This document shows, piece after piece, positions 8,703 to 15,288 of a stretch of 64,000 nt of DNA. A model generated the notes under the pieces. The model did no database searches, was not told where the DNA came from, and was given only the letters and a program-made list of their open reading frames with translations. The DNA is taken from contig NC_007777.1 in the NCBI RefSeq assembly GCF_000013345.1, forward strand, positions 4,030,001 through 4,094,000. Direction: 5' to 3'. A program made the translations under genes and the position numbers. Each line of letters opens with the position of its first letter. The stretch's first letter is position 1. This stretch comes from Frankia casuarinae (lineage in GTDB: Bacteria > Actinomycetota > Actinomycetes > Frankiales > Frankiaceae).

Positions 8703-10217
8703 TCAGACGGTGTGCCAGGGGCCGGTGACGGCGTAGGCGATGCCCGGGTCCTGGGTGGCGACGAACAGGTAACGGCCGTTGGTGGAGAAGCAGGAGCCGA
8801 CGAACTCCCGGTAGATCTTGTCGGCACCATCCTGGAACAGGATCTTGTTCTGGGCGAAGGCGAAGGGGCTGCCCTGGCGGTCGAGACCGACGACGTAGTT
8901 GAGCCCGTCGCCGTCCTCACACAACAACGCCCCACCATGCGGGGTGATGCACAGGTTGTCGGGCCCGTCGAAGACTCCGGGCGTGTCGTAGTCGTCCGCG
9001 GCCTCGTGGGACGGCAGCAGCGCGACGAGAGTCAGGGTTTCGGCGGCGGGCTGGTACTTCCACACCTGGCCATCGTGGACGGTGGGGGGCAGCGCGGGGT
9101 AGCTGACGGAGGCGGGCAGGTCGGCCTTCTTGGCATAGCTGGCGTTGATCCAGGCCGCGTCCCGGGCCCAGAAGGCGCCCTCGAACTTCTTCGACCGGGT
9201 CACCCGGTCGGGGCTGGCCGCCGCCAGGGTGGCGGGGCGGCCCGGGTAGGCGAACTGCTTGCGGATCGAGGGCGAGGCGTCGGTCCCGTCCGGGTCGGGA
9301 GCAAGCACCGGCACCCACTTCACTGTCAGGCTGGTGCCGACCTTGGTGATCTGGGAAAGGTCGTCGATCGGGTTGCCGGCCGCGGTCCAGGCCTGCAGCG
9401 CCTCCAGGCAGCCGCCCGCCGCGTAGTCACCGAACTGGCCCGTCGCCCGGGTCGGGCGGAACCGGTAGAGCAGGCCGTTCGGGCCGCTCGCGTCCTCGGT
9501 GAGGTAGGCGAAGTTGGTCTTGGGATCGACCGCGACCGCCTCATGCGCGAAGCGGCCCAGCGCCGTCAACGGCGCCCCGGTGGTGCGGCGGCCCAGCGAG
9601 TCGACCTCGAAGACATAGCCGTGCCGCTTGCCACCACTGATGATCGACTCTGTTTCCTCGCACGTCAGCCACGCACCCCAGGGGGTGACCCCGCCGGCGC
9701 AGTTGCGGATCGTGCCGGCCAGGCTCACGTAGCGACGCTGCACGTTCGCGTTGACGTCCAGCACGATGTTCGTGGTGCCACCGAACGCGTTCGTGGCCGA
9801 CCCGTCGTACACCGCGGCCCCGGTGGTCTTGGGCACCACCGGCGTGAACTGCGCGCCCGGGTTCACCGCGTCCTGCTCGTGGTTCTGCACCAGAATCGTC
9901 CCGCCCTGCGTCCCAGGAAACGAGCCGGTGCCGTCGAACTTGGTCGGGTACGGCGGGCTACCCGGATCGTCGAGCCGGTCAAACGGCTCGTTGTAGGGCG
10001 CCTGACCCCAGGTACCGGCCTTCGCGATCACCTTGTAATGGAAGCCGGCGGGAAGATCGAGCTTGCCGGCCGGGTCGGCCACCAGCGGCCCGTAGCCTCC
10101 CGTCGCCGCGCCCACCGGGCTCGCCGCCAGCAGGTTGAACGCTTCGGCGGACAGGACCACCACGGCCCCCGCCGCCGTGCCGTGCCGGAACAGATTACGT
10201 CGTGTCAACTCGCTCAT
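8703..10217 (-). CDS. PhoX/DUF839-family secreted phosphatase-like protein
   Basis: A 504-residue protein beginning with a twin-arginine signal (ELTRRNLFRHG). It has the conserved segments of PhoX-type proteins: ILVQNHEQ, NCAGGVTPWGAWLTCEE, GRFAHEAVAVDP, FAYLTEDA and, near the C-terminus, DNLCITPHGGALLCEDGDG. PhoX enzymes are Ca2+/Fe3+-dependent alkaline phosphatases folded as beta-propellers; many DUF839 members are unassayed, so the substrate is uncertain. I place the start at ATG 10217 with AGGG nine bases upstream; a TTG at 10226 would add three residues. It converges with efeB. A 17-bp direct duplication (GCGAGACCTGGCCGACC) lies near 8613-8646 in the gap. Confidence 0.82.
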   Translation of the reverse strand: MSELTRRNLFRHGTAAGAVVVLSAEAFNLLAASPVGAATGGYGPLVADPAGKLDLPAGFHYKVIAKAGTWGQAPYNEPFDRLDDPGSPPYPTKFDGTGSFPGTQGGTILVQNHEQDAVNPGAQFTPVVPKTTGAAVYDGSATNAFGGTTNIVLDVNANVQRRYVSLAGTIRNCAGGVTPWGAWLTCEETESIISGGKRHGYVFEVDSLGRRTTGAPLTALGRFAHEAVAVDPKTNFAYLTEDASGPNGLLYRFRPTRATGQFGDYAAGGCLEALQAWTAAGNPIDDLSQITKVGTSLTVKWVPVLAPDPDGTDASPSIRKQFAYPGRPATLAAASPDRVTRSKKFEGAFWARDAAWINASYAKKADLPASVSYPALPPTVHDGQVWKYQPAAETLTLVALLPSHEAADDYDTPGVFDGPDNLCITPHGGALLCEDGDGLNYVVGLDRQGSPFAFAQNKILFQDGADKIYREFVGSCFSTNGRYLFVATQDPGIAYAVTGPWHTV

Positions 10218-10631
10218 GACGCGCAACCCTAGGAACGTGATGTTACCGCCCCTTTACGGAGAGGCCAACGTGTCACGGCCGCATCGTGGCCTTGTGATGA
10301 GCGAACGGTCCACCGGCCGCGACCGCGCCTCGACCGACACCGCATCGGCCCCTGCCACCCTGTATTCCCGGCGGGGGAACCCGCCTTATGCTCAACCTGA
10401 TTCTCAGCGCCGGCGATTTCGCGTCACTCGTCGAACAGCTGCCGGCAAGGCTGGAGGAGTAGGGGCTGCCCCGCCCAGGGAGGGCACATACAGGCACGGA
10501 GATTGCCTTCGGCCGGGGGTGGCGGTCCCAAGGTCCCGTCAGAAAGCTTCGTCAGTCCCTGCTGATCGGGGCGGAGCAGAAGGGCATTGTCGAGTCGACG
10601 ATCCGTCGGTGACCGACTTGAAGGAGCCAGC

Positions 10632-11969
10632 GTGCCCATCTGGCACATCCGTCCCTACGAGACCGTCGACTACGCGGCGACAGTACGCCTGCTGGAGGAA
10701 GTGAGGAGCACCCCGGGCGGCCCGCCCATCAACCTCACCGACACCGTGCTGGCGCTGCGGCACGAACTCCCGGAGACCGAGTCCCCCGCGGTGGTCGCCG
10801 TCGCGGGCGAGCATCTCGTCGGTGCCGCGGTCGGGCGCAAGGAGGGCGGCCAAGGCCGGGTGCTCACGGTCGCCATCGCGCCCGCCTGGCGTCACCACGG
10901 CATTGGTTCCAGCCTGTTGCAGAGCGTGGAAAACCTGCTCCTGCACGCCGGCTGCCGGCGGATCACCACGCTGATCACCCCCGGGCAGCCGGGTGAGGAG
11001 GCGTTCCTCAACCGCGGCTTCACCGCTACCGGGCAGGTACTCTATGACAAGCAGATTCCCCTGCGCCCGGCGGACGTCTCCACCGTCGAGCGGTGGGGCG
11101 GCGCGCTGCTGAGCGCCTCCGAGTGGTCCAACCTCGCCGGGATGGAGGAGGAGCGCGCGCTCATCGAGAAGCGGCTGCTGCTGCCGGTTCGGGAACGGGA
11201 GCTCGCCGAGGCGTACGGAGTCGTCATCCCGACGGCGATGCTGCTGTTCGGGCCGCCCGGCACCGGTAAGACGTCCTTCGCCCGGGCGGTCGCCGCCCGG
11301 CTGGAATGGCCGTTCGTCGAGCTGCTGCCCTCACGGCTGGCCTCCGGCGGCAGTGGGCTCGCCGCCGAGCTGCGGTCAGCGATCAACGACCTCATGGGGG
11401 TCGAGCGGGTCGTCGTGTTCATCGACGAGGTCGACGAGATCGCCCAGTCGCGGGAGACCCGACCGGAGAACCAGTCCGTCGTCAACGAACTGCTCAAGGC
11501 GATCCCGCAGTTCCGCGGGGTGCAGGGCCGGCTGCTGATCTGCGCGACCAACGCGGTCTCGGCGCTGGATCCCGCGTTCATCCGGCCCGGCCGGTTCGAT
11601 CTCGTCCTCCCCGTCGGACCGCCGGACGCCAAGGGGCGCCGGGTGCTGCTCGATGGGCTGCTCGACCGGGTCGCAAACAAGGAGGACATCGATCTGGACG
11701 CCGTCGTCGCGGCCACCGACCTGTTCACGCCGGCCGATCTCTCGGCGGTCGTGCAGCGCTCCGCTGCCGCCGCCTTCCACCGGGCCGCCGACGGGGTGAA
11801 GGTCGGCACCGGGGCGGGAGCGGAAAGCGGCGGGGGCGGCCACGGCCCGACGGTGACCCCGTTGAGCACACAGGACCTGCTGGACGCCGCCCGGCTGGCC
11901 CGGCCGACGATCAGTCTTACCGAGCTGGACCGCTTCCGTCGTGACGCGGAGGCCTTCACCCGGATCTGA
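10632..11969 (+). CDS. GNAT acetyltransferase-AAA+ ATPase fusion
   Basis: A 445-residue protein starting at GTG 10632 behind a GAAGGAG site. Residues 1-150 form a GNAT fold (IRPYETVDY at the start, VAIAPAWRHHGIGSSLLQSV for acetyl-CoA binding, FLNRGF near the end). Residues ~165-370 form a FtsH/Cdc48-like AAA+ module with Walker A GPPGTGKTS (about 207), Walker B VVVFIDEVDE (about 261), sensor 1 ICATN and an arginine-finger region IRPGRFD. The C-terminus carries a small lid domain. Fusing an acetyltransferase to a remodelling ATPase suggests coupled modification and unfolding of a client, but no client is evident. It is monocistronic, with a hairpin terminator just after the stop. Confidence 0.85.
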   Translation: MPIWHIRPYETVDYAATVRLLEEVRSTPGGPPINLTDTVLALRHELPETESPAVVAVAGEHLVGAAVGRKEGGQGRVLTVAIAPAWRHHGIGSSLLQSVENLLLHAGCRRITTLITPGQPGEEAFLNRGFTATGQVLYDKQIPLRPADVSTVERWGGALLSASEWSNLAGMEEERALIEKRLLLPVRERELAEAYGVVIPTAMLLFGPPGTGKTSFARAVAARLEWPFVELLPSRLASGGSGLAAELRSAINDLMGVERVVVFIDEVDEIAQSRETRPENQSVVNELLKAIPQFRGVQGRLLICATNAVSALDPAFIRPGRFDLVLPVGPPDAKGRRVLLDGLLDRVANKEDIDLDAVVAATDLFTPADLSAVVQRSAAAAFHRAADGVKVGTGAGAESGGGGHGPTVTPLSTQDLLDAARLARPTISLTELDRFRRDAEAFTRI

Positions 11970-11997
11970 CCTGCCCCGCCCCTGCAGGGACGACCCG

Positions 11998-12049
11998 CAC
12001 CCGGATCCGCCTCGCACCCGGATCCGGGTGTTGATAACTTTTGATTTTT
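11998..12049 (+). terminator. Intrinsic-type terminator after the GNAT-AAA+ gene
   Basis: Arms 11998-12009 (CACCCGGATCCG) and 12019-12030 are perfectly complementary over 12 bp with a nine-base loop. They are followed by a T-rich run that is unusually AT-rich for this window. The same AT-rich stretch (to about 12070, with TATAGA) may carry the promoter of the truncated gene at 12159. Confidence 0.7.
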
Positions 12050-12158
12050 CGATATAGAAAAGTATTTCCTGCCCCGATGACGAGGCGCGACACGGGAGAG
12101 TTCTCGACGAAACGAAAACCGCAGCGATCTTCCAACCCAACCACAATGAGGTTTCGCC

Positions 12159-12335
12159 ATGACCGACGGAAATCGCAATCTCTACGTAGTCGCCTGCGGT
12201 GGCGGGTACCCCGCCGGGGACCTTCCCGCCTTCGTCAGGCAGGTGCGGTCCGCCGGCTGGGACGTGCGGGTGGTCGCCACCCCGTCGTCTTTGCAGTTCA
12301 TCGACGCGCTCGACACAGGTCACGGGGACGGGTAG
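12159..12335 (+). pseudogene. N-terminal fragment of a flavoprotein (PPC decarboxylase-like)
   Basis: A 58-codon frame with a proper start (GAGG seven bases before the ATG). It reads LYVVACGGGYPAGDLPAFV, VRSAGWDVRVVATPSS, LQFIDAL, then stops. This is the first beta-alpha-beta unit of a flavoprotein/phosphopantothenoylcysteine-decarboxylase fold, whose complete members are about 170-200 residues. The frame breaks off as it runs into the 3' end of the convergent gene (stop at 12320), with a 16-base overlap. The gene was evidently truncated by a rearrangement whose junction is near 12312. Confidence 0.6.
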
Positions 12336-13426
12336 CGCAGCAGGGCACCAAGACCGTCGGTCGGTGCGCCGGGCAGATCGGCGGGCAGGACCCGCACGGC
12401 CGCGCCGGTGCCCCAAGCGGCCCGCACGGCCAGATCCGCCAACCGGCCGGTGGTCGGTGGTGACCCGGCCCGGCGGGCCAGCCGGGCCAGCGCGCCCGGC
12501 TCGGTGGCGACGTCCCCGGGCTCCGGCCCGTACCAGGCGGCCCGGTCGTCGCCGGGGTCGTCGACGACGAGCAGCGTGCCCACCTGAGCGCGGACGAGCG
12601 CGGCGAGCGTCGCGGGCACCCCGTCGATCGCCCGGCCGTGTGCGCGGTCCTCGGCGAAGCGGTCGAGCACGGCGCGGGTCCGGTCGCGAACCTCGGCCTC
12701 GACCAGCTCCCGCACCTCCTGGGAATGGAACCGGTCGCTCCGCCCGGGGTGACGTCCCCCGTGTTCGAGCTGGTGGACCAGCGGGGTCACCCGGGGCGGC
12801 AGATGCTTGCGCAGCAGCTGCACGGCCCGGGCGTCTCCCGCGAGAACCACCAGCGCGGCGTCCACCCGCTCGGTCAGCTCGGTCACCGCCTCGGCGACCT
12901 GCGCGGCGTTGTGATCCCACGAGTCCTCGGCACGATCCTGGTAGCGGCGCTGCGACCAGCCGCCGGGGGCATTGCGCTCGATCTCGTCGTCGGAGCCGAC
13001 GACCTCACCGGCGAACCGCAGTCCGTCCCCGGCCACCCGCAGGTCGGCGCCCGTCCGGTCGGTGAGCACGACCACACAGGGCACGCTGCTCTGCCGGTAG
13101 GCAAGCATCGGCAACGTGCAGGGCAGCGAGCCCCAGACGGCCCGGTCCGCCACCTGCCGTCGCAGCCGATGACACCAGACCACCCTGCCATCCGCGGCGC
13201 ACGCCGCGAGAGCGGCGTTCTGCGGGCCGAGGGACGCCACAACCTCGTCCAACGCGCCCAGCGTCGCGCCATCCGCCCCGTCGGCGGCCAGGCTGTCGCG
13301 CAGGCGCCGCCACCGGACCGCCCGATCCGCCGCAATCCCGTCCATCTGATCGGACAGGCCCAGGTACAGCGTCGCGCACGGGCTCGGGACGGCGAACAAC
13401 TCGTTGATCTCCTCATCTGGGATCAC
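12320..13426 (-). CDS. Vms1/Rv2629-like eRF1-fold protein
   Basis: A 368-residue protein starting at a GTG with GGAGG ten bases upstream. It follows the layout of mycobacterial Rv2629 and bacterial eRF1-like (baeRF) proteins: an N-terminal domain ending in VVVLTDRTGADLRV, a GGWSQRRYQDRAEDSW segment near residue 154 equivalent to the glutamine loop of Vms1/eRF1, a central VLAGDARAVQLLRKHL domain, and a C-terminal domain (LLVVDDPGDDRAAWYG, GTGAAVRVLPADLPG). Relatives act on ribosomes or release stalled peptidyl-tRNA; the activity here is inferred. It converges on the truncated flavoprotein gene, and its 3' end may mark a rearrangement junction. Confidence 0.72.
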   Translation of the reverse strand: MIPDEEINELFAVPSPCATLYLGLSDQMDGIAADRAVRWRRLRDSLAADGADGATLGALDEVVASLGPQNAALAACAADGRVVWCHRLRRQVADRAVWGSLPCTLPMLAYRQSSVPCVVVLTDRTGADLRVAGDGLRFAGEVVGSDDEIERNAPGGWSQRRYQDRAEDSWDHNAAQVAEAVTELTERVDAALVVLAGDARAVQLLRKHLPPRVTPLVHQLEHGGRHPGRSDRFHSQEVRELVEAEVRDRTRAVLDRFAEDRAHGRAIDGVPATLAALVRAQVGTLLVVDDPGDDRAAWYGPEPGDVATEPGALARLARRAGSPPTTGRLADLAVRAAWGTGAAVRVLPADLPGAPTDGLGALLRYPSP

Positions 13427-13701
13427 GGCACCGCGGCCTCCTGTTCTCCGCTCCCGCCGGTCGGCGAGCCGATCCTCCAGGGTCCAGGATGGGCACCGAC
13501 CGGCTCTTCGGTCCGGCCTCTTCGGTTGCTCCCAGCCATACCCATCATCGGCGCGACGGACCGTCGGCCACCCGCCAGGACTTCATCCGGGCGCGGCCGG
13601 TATATATTGCTGCTGACGGTCCGAATCGGCTCGAGTTCGACTCTTCGCCGGCCTCAATGATCGGCATCGTCGGCAAACATCGTCGGCAAACATCGAATTC
13701 C

Positions 13702-15018
13702 CTACCTGCCCCCGGCCTGTCCCCGGGGATCGGTCCATAGATCAGTGCTGTGCGCGCTTGTCAAGAGGTCGATGCCGGCCAGGACTTCCGCGGCGGGCCG
13801 GGCCTCCAGGCGGCGCCCGTCCCGCAACCGCAGGGAGACCCGCTCGTCGGCTGCCTCCCGGGCACCGATGATCGCCTGGTAGGGCACCAGACGAGCGGCC
13901 CGGACCCGCGCGCCCAGGGTGCCGCGCTGCGGACCGGCGGCCTCGGCCCGCAGTCCCCGGTCGGCCGCCTGCCGGACCAGCGCGAGGGCGTGGGGTACCT
14001 CGGCGTCGGAGATCGGAAGGGCCACCAGCTGCACGGGCGCAAGCCATGGTGGAAACGCACCGCCGTGCGACTCGATGAGGTGGGCCACGGCCCGCTCCAC
14101 GCTGCCGATAACGCTGCGGTGGACCATGACCGGCCGGCGCATCGCGCCGTCCGGGCCCGCGTAGCGCAGATCGAACCGTTCTGGCTGATGGAAGTCGATC
14201 TGCACGGTGGACAGGGTGGCTTCACGGCCGGCACTGTCGACGATCTGAACGTCGATCTTCGGGCCGTAGAAGGCCGCCTCCCCCTCCACGGCCTCGTAGG
14301 CCACCCCCGCGGCGTCGAGGACCTCGGTCAGCAGGGCGGCGGACCGCCGCCACATGCCGGGGTCGCCGACGTACTTCCCGCCCGGCCCCGGCAGGGAGAG
14401 CCGGTAGCGGGCCGGGCTGACACCCAACGCGCCGTAGGCCTCGCGGATCAGCTCCAGCGCCGCGCGCGCCTCGTCGGCGACCTGCTCCGGAGCGCAGAAG
14501 ATGTGCGCGTCGTTCAGCTGGATCGCCCGCACCCGGGTCAGCCCGCCCAGTACCCCCGACAGTTCGGAGCGGTACATGCCACCCAGTTCGGCCATCCGGA
14601 GTGGGAGATCGCGGTAGCTGTGCGCGCGGGAGCGGTAGATCAACGCGTGGTGCGGGCAGAGGCTCGGCCGCAGCACCATCTGCTCCCCGCCAAGCCGCTC
14701 CCCGCCAAGCCGCTCCCCGCCAAGCCGCTCCCCGCCAAGCCGCTCCCCGCCAAGCCGCTCCCCGCTGAGATCCATCGGCGGAAACATGTCGTCCCGGTAA
14801 TGGGACCAGTGGCCGGAGATCTCGTACAGCTCCCGCTTGCCCAGCACGGGCGAGTACACGTGCCGGTAACCGGCCCGACGCTCCACGCCACGGATGTACT
14901 CCTCCAGGGTGTGCCGTACGACGGCACCGGCGGGCAGCCAGTACGGCAGACCCGACCCGATCAGCGGGTCGGTATCGAAAAGTTCCAGCTCGCGACCGAG
15001 CTTGCGGTGGTCGTACAC
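13702..15018 (-). CDS. Threonyl-tRNA synthetase paralogue lacking TGS and editing domains
   Basis: A 438-residue class II synthetase starting at a GTG behind GAGGAG. It begins directly at the catalytic domain (motif 1 around residues 25-45). Motif 2 is near RAIQLNDAHIFC (164-175), motif 3 is RSVIGSVER (301-309), and the three zinc ligands of ThrRS are present (Cys121, His172, His300). The anticodon-binding domain fills the C-terminus. Full ThrRS is about 640-690 residues with N-terminal TGS and Ser-editing domains; both are absent. Five in-frame copies of GERLG (87-111) are inserted before motif 2. A leader peptide and hairpin upstream suggest threonine-responsive attenuation. It could be a stress or inhibitor-resistant paralogue. 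Confidence 0.88.
   Translation of the reverse strand: MYDHRKLGRELELFDTDPLIGSGLPYWLPAGAVVRHTLEEYIRGVERRAGYRHVYSPVLGKRELYEISGHWSHYRDDMFPPMDLSGERLGGERLGGERLGGERLGGERLGGEQMVLRPSLCPHHALIYRSRAHSYRDLPLRMAELGGMYRSELSGVLGGLTRVRAIQLNDAHIFCAPEQVADEARAALELIREAYGALGVSPARYRLSLPGPGGKYVGDPGMWRRSAALLTEVLDAAGVAYEAVEGEAAFYGPKIDVQIVDSAGREATLSTVQIDFHQPERFDLRYAGPDGAMRRPVMVHRSVIGSVERAVAHLIESHGGAFPPWLAPVQLVALPISDAEVPHALALVRQAADRGLRAEAAGPQRGTLGARVRAARLVPYQAIIGAREAADERVSLRLRDGRRLEARPAAEVLAGIDLLTSAHSTDLWTDPRGQAGGR
14682..14756. repeat. In-frame 15-bp tandem repeat (x5) inside the ThrRS-like gene
   Basis: Five perfect copies of GCTCCCCGCCAAGCC (plus strand), followed by a partial sixth, encode repeated GERLG. The insertion falls in the catalytic domain between motif 1 and the zinc ligand Cys121, where normal ThrRS has only a short loop. 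The perfect identity of the copies suggests recent slippage. Confidence 0.95.
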
Positions 15019-15063
15019 CGTGGTCTCCTCACCTCGCGGCAGGTAGGGCGGGTGACCACAAGG

Positions 15064-15095
15064 CGAAGCCCCGGGGCATCCACCCCGGGGCTTCG
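15064..15095 (-). terminator. Attenuator-type hairpin between leader peptide and ThrRS-like gene
   Basis: The 13-base arms 15064-15076 and 15083-15095 (CGAAGCCCCGGGG and its complement) close a six-base loop. The hairpin lies 15 bases after the leader stop and about 45 bases before the ThrRS-like start. A competing pair, GACAG with CTGTC around an eight-base loop (15095-15112), touches its 5' arm in the transcript. No U-run follows, as is common for actinobacterial terminators. Confidence 0.75.
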
Positions 15096-15110
15096 ACAGA
15101 AGAACGGCTG

Positions 15111-15161
15111 TCAGCGCGCCGGGACACTCTCCGGCGTCGTCGTCAGGCCAGCGCGCTGCAT
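15111..15161 (-). CDS. Threonine leader peptide (16 residues)
   Basis: A short frame reading MQRAGLTTTPESVPAR, with three consecutive ACG threonine codons at positions 7-9. In the transcript the bases CAGCGCGC right after the start codon can pair with GCGCGCTG at the end of the frame, forming a hairpin that a ribosome stalled on the Thr codons would prevent. The terminator hairpin follows, then the ThrRS-like gene. This is the layout of ribosome-mediated attenuation: low charged tRNA-Thr stalls the ribosome and favours read-through. The ribosome site is weak (GGAC only), which lowers confidence that it is translated. Confidence 0.65.
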   Translation of the reverse strand: MQRAGLTTTPESVPAR

Positions 15162-15288
15162 GTCGTCCAGGTTAGCAGTGCCGCCCCCGCCGCGGTGACA
15201 ATGACGACAGCGGTGACGGCGGCGTGCGTGACGGCGGCATGCGTGACAGCGGGGTGGGCGGGCGGGTAGCGGGCGGGGTGGCCGCGGG

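Noticed and set aside
8550-10232. A 560-codon plus-strand frame opposite the PhoX-like gene
   Set aside because: Low-complexity Gly/Arg/Val product and no ribosome site; the minus strand has a Tat signal and PhoX motifs.
15018-15180. T-box riboswitch upstream of the ThrRS-like gene
   Set aside because: I could not find the T-box sequence or a specifier loop; the Thr-rich leader frame and terminator fit ribosome-mediated attenuation better.
13750-15198. A 482-codon plus-strand frame opposite the ThrRS-like gene
   Set aside because: No motifs; its repeated LPAKP stretch is simply the 15-bp repeat read on the other strand.
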